DNA of 42,581 nt from Fidelibacterota bacterium. Its GTDB lineage: Bacteria > Fidelibacterota > UBA8477. The stretch covers positions 1 through 42,581 of the forward strand of contig JAIPJQ010000007.1 of the NCBI GenBank assembly GCA_021734065.1, given 5' to 3'. The notes under the pieces are model-generated. The model was given only the letters and a program-made list of their open reading frames with translations. It was not told the origin of the DNA and made no database searches. A program made the translations under genes and the position numbers. This document shows positions 26,254 through 34,782 of the stretch, in pieces. How positions within the stretch are numbered: position 1 is the stretch's first letter; the number at the start of each line of letters is the position of its first letter.

Positions 26254-27559
26254 GCTAATCTCGGAATTGAAAGCCTACCCGGACCATGTGGTCAGAGCCA
26301 CCTGCATTGCCTGTGGCGCAGATGCCGGTACATCGGTATTCGCTTATACCTGTCCTGAATGTGGCGCCAATCTGGATTTGGAATATGATTATGACGCCAT
26401 TCAGGCGGAATGGAAAATCGATGACCTCATGACAAATCCGGATCGGTCGCTGTGGCGCTACGCACCGTTATTGCCCGTTCATTCCCCGCCACGGAACCGT
26501 TCCCTGGAGGTGGGTGGTACGCCGCTGGTTTATGCTAACCGGCTCGCGGAGCATTTGGGGTTCCGGGAACTATGGATAAAGGACGATACCCGGAATCCTT
26601 CCGCATCCCTGAAAGATCGTGCCTCGGCGATTGGCGTGCAGCATGCCGGTGAATTGGGTCTCTCCACGATCGTTGCTGCCAGCACCGGAAATGCCGCAGC
26701 TTCACTGGCGGCGTTATCAGCCAACGCAGAAATGAATGCCATTATTTTCACGCCCGCCTCTGCTCCACCTGCCAAATTGACCCAGATCCTCCAATATGGC
26801 GCCACGCTGGTTGCCATTGACGGAAATTATGATATGGCGTTTGATCTGGCACGGGAAGCTGCCGACCACTTCGGGTGGTACAACCGCAATACCGGCATGA
26901 ATCCCGTCCTGGCGGAGGGTAAAAAGACCGTTGCGCTTGAAATTGCGCAGCAACTGAAGTGGGATGTACCCGACTTTGTGATTGTCCCGGTGGGTGATGG
27001 CTGCATTATCAGTGGTGTGTATAAAGGATTTTTCGATTTGTTGCAACTGGGCTGGATTGAGCGCATGCCCAGACTGGTGGCGGTTCAGGCCGAAGGTTCG
27101 CCGGTAATTGTGAATGCCTTCAGCGCTGGCAAATTGGTCATGGAACCCGTATCGGCAAAAAGCATTGCTGACAGCATCACCGTGAATATGCCCCGCGATG
27201 GACAAAAAGCCTTACGCGCTTTACGGGAATCAGCCGGATGCGGCGTGTTGGTGAGCGATGAAAGCATTTTACAGGCTCAGCACGAGTTGGCTTCTTTCAC
27301 CGGCATTTTTGCAGAACCCGCTGCTGCGGCTGCTTATGCGGGGCTGAAGGTCTGTCACGCTACCGGGGAAATTCCCCGGGATGCCCGGATCGTTATGCTC
27401 ATTACCGGCAATGGTCTCAAGGACATTCCGGCTGCGCAAAAACAGATTTCTTTCCCCCAGCCGGTGGAGCCGAAAATGGCGGCAGTGGAACGATATTTGG
27501 AGCAATTGGGAACACTGGGACAGGATCATGCTACACGCCGAAAAAACAGAATGGTTTGA
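26246..27559 (+). CDS. Threonine-synthase-like PLP enzyme with N-terminal zinc ribbon
   Basis: The N-terminus has a four-cysteine ribbon (Cys20, Cys23, Cys36, Cys39: CIACG and CPECG), as in archaeal-type threonine synthases. The PLP lysine is Lys123 in NPSASLKDRAS, followed by the phosphate-binding AASTGNAAASLAAL and the serine/glycine-rich VPVGDGCIISGVYKGF. The C-terminal EPAAAAAYAGL and LITGNGLKD match threonine synthases. At 437 residues it is full length. Ordinary threonine synthase remains possible, but there is no thrA, thrB or other threonine gene nearby. It overlaps the preceding PLP gene by eight bases and the 2Fe-2S gene by 32, which argues for a role in the island. I infer a lyase acting on a diamino- or serine-like intermediate. 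Confidence 0.82.
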   Translation: MFELISELKAYPDHVVRATCIACGADAGTSVFAYTCPECGANLDLEYDYDAIQAEWKIDDLMTNPDRSLWRYAPLLPVHSPPRNRSLEVGGTPLVYANRLAEHLGFRELWIKDDTRNPSASLKDRASAIGVQHAGELGLSTIVAASTGNAAASLAALSANAEMNAIIFTPASAPPAKLTQILQYGATLVAIDGNYDMAFDLAREAADHFGWYNRNTGMNPVLAEGKKTVALEIAQQLKWDVPDFVIVPVGDGCIISGVYKGFFDLLQLGWIERMPRLVAVQAEGSPVIVNAFSAGKLVMEPVSAKSIADSITVNMPRDGQKALRALRESAGCGVLVSDESILQAQHELASFTGIFAEPAAAAAYAGLKVCHATGEIPRDARIVMLITGNGLKDIPAAQKQISFPQPVEPKMAAVERYLEQLGTLGQDHATRRKNRMV

Positions 27560-28013
27560 GCTGGAAGTGACCGTCAATGGTCAAAAGATCAAGCAGGCCA
27601 TCCCCATGCACTTGCGGTTACTGGATTTTCTGCGGGAGACCTTACGACTCACCGGAGCGAAGGAGGTTTGCGGGGAGGGCGAATGCGGTGCTTGTACCAT
27701 TCTTCTGAATGGGAAAGCGGTAAATAGTTGTCTGATTTTTGCGGCAGAAAGTCACGGAGGCACCATTCTCACCATTGAAGGCTTGCAGACCGCCTCCGGC
27801 TTGAATGATGTTCAGCAGTCGTTTATTGATGACCACGCGGTTCAGTGTGGGTACTGCATCCCGGGCATGATTTTGTCGGTTGAAGAATTTTTAAAGCACT
27901 CGCCCCATCCGGATCGGGAAAAGATCCGGCATGCGCTGGCGGGAAATATCTGCCGCTGTACCGGCTATCAAAAAGTGGTAGACGCGGTGGAGAATACGGC
28001 GAAAAAGCGATGA
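27528..28013 (+). CDS. 2Fe-2S subunit of the first molybdenum hydroxylase
   Basis: The small electron-transfer subunit of xanthine-dehydrogenase-type enzymes carries two [2Fe-2S] clusters. The plant-type ferredoxin cluster is ligated by Cys48, Cys53, Cys56 and Cys68 (CGEGECGAC ... SC). The helical second cluster is ligated by Cys107, Cys110, Cys142 and Cys144 (QCGYCIPG ... ICRCTGYQ). From the ATG at 27528 it has 161 residues, the usual size; the frame is open upstream inside the PLP gene but that part is unrelated. It overlaps the FAD subunit start by four bases. Its Mo partner is most likely the orphan large subunit at 17989, since the second enzyme has its own small subunit at 34318. Confidence 0.9.
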   Translation: MLHAEKTEWFELEVTVNGQKIKQAIPMHLRLLDFLRETLRLTGAKEVCGEGECGACTILLNGKAVNSCLIFAAESHGGTILTIEGLQTASGLNDVQQSFIDDHAVQCGYCIPGMILSVEEFLKHSPHPDREKIRHALAGNICRCTGYQKVVDAVENTAKKR

Positions 28014-28852
28014 AAATCTATCAGCCATACGGACTGGGTGATTGTCTGGATTTGCTCAGTGAATTGCCGCAGGCGGAGACGGTGATTTTGGCCGGTGGTA
28101 CGGATTTAATGCCGCGTTACGAGCAGGGGAAAGTCTTGCCGGAACACTTGATCAATATCAAACATCTGGCTGATTTACAGGGGATTACTGAAACGGAAAA
28201 TGGCGCTGAGATCGGTGGCCTTACCACCATTGAGACGCTTCGCCGTTCGGGTCTGATTCACCGGGATTATCCGGCGCTCTGGCAAAGCACGGAGCAGTTT
28301 GCCGGCGTTCAGATCCGGAATCGGGCGACATTGGCGGGGAATATTGCCAACGCTTCACCCGCCGGAGATACGTTGTCACCGCTCTATCTTTATCACGCCA
28401 AACTGAAATTAATGAGTCGTCACGCCACCCGCACCATTCGTCTGGAAGATTTCATTGCCGGTCCCGGTGAGACAACGCAGGAACGGGGCGAACTTATCCA
28501 CTCCATAATCCTCCCACGGGTCACCGGATCATCCTGTTTCTACAAATTGGGGCTACGCGAAGCCATGGCCATCTCGGTGGTGAATTATGCCCTGCGATAT
28601 TCCCAGTCTGCCGGCGAATTGACCGATCTGGAGATCACAGCCGGTGCAGTGGCACCCACCATTGTTTTTCTGGACGCATTGACCACGGCAGTTCTGAGTG
28701 GTGAAACCAATTCCACCGTCTGGCGGGCGTTGATTGGGCAGGACATTGCACCCATTGACGATATTCGGGCCAGTGCAGATTATCGCCGGAAGGTTCTGGG
28801 ACGACTCATTACCCATCATCTTCAGAATCTGGGAGTCGTTTGCCATGAGTGA
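28010..28852 (+). CDS. FAD-binding subunit of the first molybdenum hydroxylase
   Basis: The medium subunit of the xanthine dehydrogenase family (CoxM/XdhB type) passes electrons from the iron-sulfur clusters to FAD and then to an acceptor. The FAD pyrophosphate loops are intact: VILAGGTDLMP near residues 27-37, and IRNRATLAGNIANASPAGDTLSPL around residue 102-126. A C-terminal CO_deh_flav-like portion follows (LGLREAMAISVVNYAL). At 280 residues it is a normal length. The ATG overlaps the small-subunit stop (ATGA), and its stop overlaps ygfK by eight bases, so electrons may go to YgfK or a shared acceptor. The acceptor is not deducible from sequence. Confidence 0.9.
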   Translation: MKIYQPYGLGDCLDLLSELPQAETVILAGGTDLMPRYEQGKVLPEHLINIKHLADLQGITETENGAEIGGLTTIETLRRSGLIHRDYPALWQSTEQFAGVQIRNRATLAGNIANASPAGDTLSPLYLYHAKLKLMSRHATRTIRLEDFIAGPGETTQERGELIHSIILPRVTGSSCFYKLGLREAMAISVVNYALRYSQSAGELTDLEITAGAVAPTIVFLDALTTAVLSGETNSTVWRALIGQDIAPIDDIRASADYRRKVLGRLITHHLQNLGVVCHE

Positions 28853-31800
28853 CAAACTGTACCCCTTACCAATCGAATCGCTGGCTCAATGGATGTTGCG
28901 TGAGTTGAAGCAGGATTCTCTCTTTGGCATTCCCCGCCAATTGTGGTTTGAACCGCATGCGCACCAGCCCTACCGGATGCAGCGCTACGATCAATTACTG
29001 GAGACGCCCATTGGGTTGGCGGCAGGCCCCCATACCCAACTATCCCAGAATATCATTGCGGGATGGCTGTGTGGCGCCCGGTATATGGAATTAAAGACGG
29101 TACAAACACTAGATAATATAGAGGTTGTGAAACCCTGTATTGACATGACCGATGAAGGGTATAACTGTGAATGGTCACAGGAATTAGAACTCACCCAATC
29201 CTTCAGTGAATACCTCAATGCCTGGATTCTACTCCATTGGCTGAGAAAGTATTTGGGCTGGGATGACCAGGGGGAACCCGGATTCATCTTCAACATGAGT
29301 GTGGGGTATGATCTGGCGGGTATCCGCAATCCCAATGTGCAGCAATTTCTGGATCGAATGAGTGATTCTGGTGAATGGCTGGCGCAGCGCGTGGAGCGTC
29401 TGACATCCATTCTGCCCGGCATTGAAGAAATCCAAATTCCAGCACCCATTTCCAACAATATCACGCTTTCCACCATGCACGGCTGTCCGCCGGACGAAAT
29501 TGAGCGGATTGGACAGTATCTGATCCGGGAACGGAAACTACACACCACCATTAAGCTGAATCCCACTCTGTTGGGACCGGAACGACTGCCGGCGGTTCTG
29601 AATGATGAATTGGGCTTTACCGATATCCGGGTGCCGGAAGAGGCGTTTGAACACGACCTGACTTATAATGCGGCGTTAGATTTGATTCGTTCGCTGCAGC
29701 ATGATGCTGACGAAGTGGGTGTGAAATTTGGTGTGAAACTCACCAATACCCTGGAAGTGGAGAATGTGAACCGCAATTTGCCAGGTGATGTGCCCATGGT
29801 CTATATGAGCGGCCGGGCGCTGCATCCCATCAGTGTTCTGGTGGCGGAGCGGCTGCAGACCGATTTCGAGGGTCAGTTGGACATCAGTTTTTCCGCCGGT
29901 GTGGATGCCTTTAATGTGGCGGAAATTCTGGAATGCAACATCCGCCCGGTCACCATGTGCTCCGATCTGCTGAAGCCCGGAGGCTACACCCGACTGAAAC
30001 AATACCTGGACAAACTGGACGAAAAAATACTAGCCGGCGGAACGGCTGATCTGAACGCATTCATTTTATCCCACTCCAGTGGTGAAACGGACATTAGCCG
30101 GGCGGGACTGGAAAATCTGCATGCCTACGCTGCGGTTGTTGTGACCAACGAGCGGTACCACCGTAATCCGTTCACCCCCGGCAGCATTAAGACCGATCGG
30201 GCGTTAACGACCTTTGATTGTATTGCCGCACCCTGTATCGACGCCTGCGCCGTGAATCAGGATATTCCATCCTACATGTTTCATACTGCCCGGGACGATT
30301 TTCATCAGGCATTGGAAGTGATTCTCAGGAATAACCCGTTTCCCCATGTGGCGGGTCTGGTGTGCGATCATTTATGTCAGACCAAATGCACGCGTATGAA
30401 TTATGACCGGCCGCTGCTTATCCGCGGCATTAAGCACTTCATTGCTCAAAATGGAAATGTCAAATCGGATCCGGAAGTGGCTGAATTCAATGGTAAGACC
30501 GTGGCGATTATTGGTGGCGGACCTGCCGGACTGTCAACTGCATATTTTCTCATACAGGATGGTTTTGAAGTGGAGGTTTTCGAATCCGGCAATGAAGTAG
30601 GCGGTATGGCGGCGCATGCCATTCCATCTTTCCGGTTGGACGAAGCCGGATTGCGGTCCGATGTGGAACGCATCAAACGCATGGGCGTGATCATTCACAC
30701 CAACGCCGCCATTACATTGGATCGGTTCAATGCCTTACGGAATAATTTTGACTATATCTTCATTGCAGTGGGTGCGCAAAAAGGAATTATCCCACACATT
30801 CCCGGCGGATTTGGTGCCGGTGTCTGGGATCAATTGACATTTCTGGAGTCTGTCCATACCGCTAATCGGCCGGATTTGGGACAGTCGGTGCTGGTGATAG
30901 GTGGTGGAAATTCAGCCATGGACGCCGCCAGGACAGCCAGGCGGTTGGTTGGGCAAAAGGGTAACGTGAGTATCGTGTATCGCCGTACCATGGCGGAGAT
31001 GCCGGCTGACCCGGATGAAATTGCCGAATTGGAGCCGGAAGGGATTGAATTACTGGAATTGCTGGCACCGCTGGAGGTTGTGCGTAAAAATGACGGCACC
31101 ATCGCCACGCTGCGCTGTCAGGCCATGCAGTTGGGTGGACTGGATGCTTCCGGCAGACCGCGACCGGAGCCGGTGCCGAACAAGATTGTGGACCTCAACG
31201 CCGATTCCATCATCTGGGCGGTGGGGCAGGAAGTGGTACTGGACTTTTTTCCGGAAGATGCGCTGGAAATCAATCCCCACACGATGGAAACCCAACTTCT
31301 GGATGTATTTGCCGGCGGTGATGCGGTGCGGGGACCGGCTACCCTGATCCAGGCGATCGGAGATGGCCGCAATGTGGCGCGGATGATTCGTAAAAAAGCC
31401 GGTTTCCCGGCACAAAAGATTCTGGAAGCGCCTGCGAAAAATCTGTCCGTTACAGATTTTCAAATCATGCAGGCGGTTCGCGACTATGGTCCTGCTGCCA
31501 ACATTCAGCGTGCGGATAACCAACTGGGCTTTGGCCTGGTGAGTAAACCTCTGGATGCGGATACGGCCCGGCGTGAAGCCAGCCGTTGTCTGTTCTGCGA
31601 TGAGTTTTGCAGTGTATGTGTGGGTGTTTGCCCCAATCGAGCCAATGTGACGTTTCAAACCCGTCCCCGCTCCATAAAAGCGATGGCAGGATATTTCGAT
31701 GACGGAGAATTTCAGCCCACCAGCAGCTCGCTGGTACAGATGGCCCAGTCCACTCAGGTGTTGAATCTGGTTGACTTCTGCAATGAATGTGGCAATTGTA

Positions 31801-32144
31801 CCACGTTTTGTCCCACCCTGGGTGAACCGTACCGGACCAAGCCTTCATTTTGGCTCTCAAAGACCGCGTTTGACCAGGAATCGTCCGGATATCATTTTTC
31901 CAGTGACATTCTCCATCACAAGCAGGATGGTACGCATGCAACATTGCAGAAAATGAGTGACCGTATGGTTTATGAGGACGAAAAGACGACCGCTATGTTT
32001 GAAACACATTCCTTCCAGTTCCTGGACGCCAGATCCAAGCACCCTGACATAACCCAGGTGGATTTCCAGCGGGCAGCCACCATGTTCTTGCTGTGGGAGA
32101 CAGTGCGAACCCATCCGGTCTTTGCGGAGAATGACAAAGGATAA
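28845..32144 (+). CDS. ygfK: YgfK-type FAD/NAD(P)H iron-sulfur oxidoreductase
   Basis: YgfK proteins (annotated as putative selenate reductase subunit) are linked to labile-selenium hydroxylases and are required for uric acid use in some gut anaerobes, probably as a reductase of a purine intermediate. The N-terminal ~450 residues resemble a dihydroorotate/dihydropyrimidine dehydrogenase barrel and match E. coli YgfK wording (AAGPHTQLSQNII, ELKTVQ, KPCIDMTDE). A GltD-like part follows: cysteines CIAAPCIDAC and CDHLCQTKC, an FAD loop VAIIGGGPAGLS (553-564) and an NAD(P)H loop VIGGGNSAMDAA (684-695). At the C-terminus are ferredoxin cysteines 915-929 (CLFCDEFCSVCVGVC) and 979-989 (CNECGNCTTFC). 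Length is 1099 residues. The ATG at 28845 begins MSDKLYPLPIESL, like E. coli, and overlaps the FAD-subunit stop. Confidence 0.92.
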   Translation: MSDKLYPLPIESLAQWMLRELKQDSLFGIPRQLWFEPHAHQPYRMQRYDQLLETPIGLAAGPHTQLSQNIIAGWLCGARYMELKTVQTLDNIEVVKPCIDMTDEGYNCEWSQELELTQSFSEYLNAWILLHWLRKYLGWDDQGEPGFIFNMSVGYDLAGIRNPNVQQFLDRMSDSGEWLAQRVERLTSILPGIEEIQIPAPISNNITLSTMHGCPPDEIERIGQYLIRERKLHTTIKLNPTLLGPERLPAVLNDELGFTDIRVPEEAFEHDLTYNAALDLIRSLQHDADEVGVKFGVKLTNTLEVENVNRNLPGDVPMVYMSGRALHPISVLVAERLQTDFEGQLDISFSAGVDAFNVAEILECNIRPVTMCSDLLKPGGYTRLKQYLDKLDEKILAGGTADLNAFILSHSSGETDISRAGLENLHAYAAVVVTNERYHRNPFTPGSIKTDRALTTFDCIAAPCIDACAVNQDIPSYMFHTARDDFHQALEVILRNNPFPHVAGLVCDHLCQTKCTRMNYDRPLLIRGIKHFIAQNGNVKSDPEVAEFNGKTVAIIGGGPAGLSTAYFLIQDGFEVEVFESGNEVGGMAAHAIPSFRLDEAGLRSDVERIKRMGVIIHTNAAITLDRFNALRNNFDYIFIAVGAQKGIIPHIPGGFGAGVWDQLTFLESVHTANRPDLGQSVLVIGGGNSAMDAARTARRLVGQKGNVSIVYRRTMAEMPADPDEIAELEPEGIELLELLAPLEVVRKNDGTIATLRCQAMQLGGLDASGRPRPEPVPNKIVDLNADSIIWAVGQEVVLDFFPEDALEINPHTMETQLLDVFAGGDAVRGPATLIQAIGDGRNVARMIRKKAGFPAQKILEAPAKNLSVTDFQIMQAVRDYGPAANIQRADNQLGFGLVSKPLDADTARREASRCLFCDEFCSVCVGVCPNRANVTFQTRPRSIKAMAGYFDDGEFQPTSSSLVQMAQSTQVLNLVDFCNECGNCTTFCPTLGEPYRTKPSFWLSKTAFDQESSGYHFSSDILHHKQDGTHATLQKMSDRMVYEDEKTTAMFETHSFQFLDARSKHPDITQVDFQRAATMFLLWETVRTHPVFAENDKG

Positions 32145-32151
32145 TTTCAAT

Positions 32152-33555
32152 ATGTCACCAAAACGCATTCTCATCAAAAATCCCAAACTTGTGGCCACCA
32201 TGGATGATCAGCGGCGTGAATTCAGTGGCGGGCACATTCTGATTGAAAATGGCGTCATTACTTCCCTGGGGCCGAATCCGCTGGATGTTCGAGCGGACGA
32301 AGTCATTGATGCTAGCGAAATGGTGGCGCTGCCGGGATTCATCAATACGCATCACCATCTTTATCAATCGCTAACCCGCAATATTCCCCGCATGCAGGAC
32401 CAGCCCCTGTTCAGCTGGCTGAAAAATCATTATCAGCTCTGGCGCGAATTGACGGAAGAGGGCGTGTTCGTAAGCGCTCAGGTGGGTTTACTGGAGTTAA
32501 TGAAATCGGGCACAACCACCAGTTCGGATCATCTATACCTCTTTCCGAAGCAGGCAGGTAAGCAATTGATTGACGCCGAGATCAACGCTGCCCGACAGCT
32601 GGGAATTCGCTTCCAGCCCACCCGGGGTTCCATGACGCTGGGCGAGTCAGCCGGTGGATTGCCGCCTGATGATGTGGTTCAGGACGAGTCCGTGATTCTG
32701 GCGGATATCAAAAGATTGCTGGCAAAATACCACGACACGGCACCCGGTGCCATGACACGATTGGCTTTGGCGCCTTGTTCACCATTCTCTGTCACCACGG
32801 AACAAATGGCGCATACAGCGGCATTTGCAGCGGAAAATGACCTGCGCATTCACACCCACCTGGCGGAGACACTGGATGAGGAAAAATTCTGTATCCAACA
32901 ATTCGGTATGCGTCCCGTGGATTACATGGAATCGGTGAATTGGGTGGGTGAAAATGCCTGGTACGCCCATGCGATCCATCTCAATAACGATGAAGTTGAG
33001 CGACTGGGCAGCGCCGGTACGGGCGTGAGCCATTGTCCTTCTTCCAACATGCGGTTGGGGTCAGGGATTGCCCGGATTCGTGAGCTTCTGGACGCCGGTG
33101 TGAGGGTGAGTCTGGGCGTGGATGGCACCGCTTCCAATGACTCGGGCAACATGCTCATGGAAATCCGGAATGCTCTGTATTTGTCGCGTATGCGTGATCA
33201 GGGATTTTGGCTCACTGCCCGGGATGTATTCTGGATGGCCACCCGGGGCGGCGCTGCTGTCCTGGGACGGGATGATATTGGCGAACTCAGCCCGGGGAAA
33301 CAGGCGGATATCGCCCTGTTCAGGATTGACGGACTGGAATACGCCGGTGCCCAATCGGACCCCTTGGCGGCGTTGGCATTCACGGTGCGCATGGGACCGG
33401 TGGATTATCTGCTGGTGAATGGTGAGGTTCGTATCCGGGATGGAAATTCCCGCATGGTTGAAGGGGAGTTGATTGCGTCCCACAATCGCCTCGCGGCGGA
33501 AATGCTTGCCCGGGCTGCACAGCACACGGGAATTGATTTTTTGCATAAGGAATAG
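32152..33555 (+). CDS. 8-oxoguanine deaminase-like / TrzN-like amidohydrolase
   Basis: A metal-dependent deaminase or hydrolase of the amidohydrolase superfamily. The wording NTHHHLYQSLTR (His67, His69), THLAET, WYAHAIHLNNDEVERLG, THCPSSNMRLGSG-like SHCPSSNMRLGSG, and LGVDGTASNDSGNM is characteristic of the 8-oxoguanine deaminase and hydroxyatrazine hydrolase group. 8-oxoguanine deaminase releases ammonia and forms uric acid, which fits this island well. From the ATG at 32152 there are 467 residues; AAAGGA lies ten bases upstream, and the start falls seven bases past the ygfK stop. Alternatives are guanine deaminase or a second SsnA-type enzyme; it is clearly different from the ssnA gene at 20270. 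Confidence 0.85.
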   Translation: MSPKRILIKNPKLVATMDDQRREFSGGHILIENGVITSLGPNPLDVRADEVIDASEMVALPGFINTHHHLYQSLTRNIPRMQDQPLFSWLKNHYQLWRELTEEGVFVSAQVGLLELMKSGTTTSSDHLYLFPKQAGKQLIDAEINAARQLGIRFQPTRGSMTLGESAGGLPPDDVVQDESVILADIKRLLAKYHDTAPGAMTRLALAPCSPFSVTTEQMAHTAAFAAENDLRIHTHLAETLDEEKFCIQQFGMRPVDYMESVNWVGENAWYAHAIHLNNDEVERLGSAGTGVSHCPSSNMRLGSGIARIRELLDAGVRVSLGVDGTASNDSGNMLMEIRNALYLSRMRDQGFWLTARDVFWMATRGGAAVLGRDDIGELSPGKQADIALFRIDGLEYAGAQSDPLAALAFTVRMGPVDYLLVNGEVRIRDGNSRMVEGELIASHNRLAAEMLARAAQHTGIDFLHKE

Positions 33556-33559
33556 TTTT

Positions 33560-34327
33560 ATGTGGTCTTCCATCGACACCATCCACAAACCCACCTCGCT
33601 GACGGAAGCCTGGGAATTGAGTCAGACGCCCGGAACCACAGTCATTTGTGGCGGAACCTATCTGGCTGCTGAACGCGATCCGGCAATTACGGGATTGATC
33701 CCGCTGAATGCACATTTGTCCCACCGCATAACCCGTGGCAAATCCACCCTTTCCATCGGGGCGGGAGTGGATGTGGACAATTTGGTGTCCTTTAACTGGC
33801 CATCACCTTTTCAACCGTTGGCGGAGGCTGCCAGGCAATCCTGCCCGTCTGCCAATATCCGTAATCAGCGCAGCATCGGCGGTGAATTGGGCGCTTCCCG
33901 CTTCAATTCAGAGTTGATTATTCTCCTGCATGCTTTGAATCCGCAATTGAAAATCGTTCAGGCTCAGGAATCTACTGAATATCTGGTGGAGTGGAATGGT
34001 GACGGGATTATCCGGGAAATGGCTCTGGAAATAGCGCCGGAAATCCGGATGGAATACCTGCGATTTGCACCCATTCCATCAGCAGCGCCGTTCCTCTGCG
34101 TGGCTGGTGTTACCGCCGGAGCCGGATGTCGAATTGTTGTGGGAGGCAATGTGAACAGTCTGAGGGTTCTTGAATTTGATACCAACACACTGGGCGTTGA
34201 GCAACAGGGGTTGGTTTTGGAACACGCGGAGGATACACTGCTGGCGGATCACTTTGGTGGTGTGGCTTATAAACGCAAGTTGTTGGTGACAGCCCTGCGC
34301 AGACTGGGGAAGGCATTATGCACATAA
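33560..34327 (+). CDS. ygfM: YgfM-like FAD-binding-type subunit (second molybdenum hydroxylase)
   Basis: It corresponds to the medium subunit of the second hydroxylase and matches the E. coli YgfM pattern: a CGGTYLAAERD loop near the N-terminus, then NIRNQRSIGGELGAS where YgfM has HVRNQSTIGGEIAAR, and a C-terminal GGVAYKRKLLVTAL like VAYKRYITGVL. The second FAD loop lacks the GNIANASPAGD wording of the first enzyme, so FAD binding may be altered or lost, as may also hold for YgfM. At 255 residues it equals YgfM (about 259). The ATG at 33560 has AAGGA upstream and lies four bases after the preceding stop. It overlaps the 2Fe-2S gene by ten bases. Confidence 0.85.
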   Translation: MWSSIDTIHKPTSLTEAWELSQTPGTTVICGGTYLAAERDPAITGLIPLNAHLSHRITRGKSTLSIGAGVDVDNLVSFNWPSPFQPLAEAARQSCPSANIRNQRSIGGELGASRFNSELIILLHALNPQLKIVQAQESTEYLVEWNGDGIIREMALEIAPEIRMEYLRFAPIPSAAPFLCVAGVTAGAGCRIVVGGNVNSLRVLEFDTNTLGVEQQGLVLEHAEDTLLADHFGGVAYKRKLLVTALRRLGKALCT

Positions 34328-34782
34328 AATTTTATTTGAATGGCAAGGTCGTGGAGGCGGATGTGCCGGCGGGGATGAATTTGCTGGAATATCTGCGCTC
34401 AGTGAGCGTGTTCAGCGTGAAGCGCGGCTGTGATCATGGCGAATGCGGTTCCTGCACAGTATTGATGGATGATAAAACCCGAAATGCCTGCCTGATCCTC
34501 ATGGGAACCCTGGATGGCGAGCGGATTGAAACGCTGGAAGGGCTAAACGCTGATCGTCGCATGGAATTGATGCAGGCGGCATTTTTGGATGAAGGGGCGA
34601 TTCAGTGCGGATATTGTACACCGGCCATGCTCCTGGCATTGGAAAGTCTGCTGCGCGCCAATAGCAAACCGGATGACGCGGCAATTAAAGCGGCATTTTC
34701 CGGCATCTACTGCCGCTGTACCGGATATGTGAAGCCGATGGTAGCCGCGAAAAAAGTGGTGATGGGGGAGGTGGACGGATGA
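34318..34782 (+). CDS. 2Fe-2S subunit of the second molybdenum hydroxylase
   Basis: A small iron-sulfur subunit with two [2Fe-2S] clusters. Ligands are Cys38, Cys43, Cys46 and Cys58 in the ferredoxin-like domain (CDHGECGSC ... AC), and Cys97, Cys100, Cys132 and Cys134 in the helical domain (QCGYCTPAM ... YCRCTGY). It is 154 residues long with nothing missing. In E. coli XdhD this domain is fused to the molybdenum domain; here it is a separate gene that overlaps the large subunit by four bases (ATGA) and the FAD-type gene by ten. Those overlaps imply coupled translation of a three-subunit enzyme. Confidence 0.92.
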   Translation: MHIKFYLNGKVVEADVPAGMNLLEYLRSVSVFSVKRGCDHGECGSCTVLMDDKTRNACLILMGTLDGERIETLEGLNADRRMELMQAAFLDEGAIQCGYCTPAMLLALESLLRANSKPDDAAIKAAFSGIYCRCTGYVKPMVAAKKVVMGEVDG

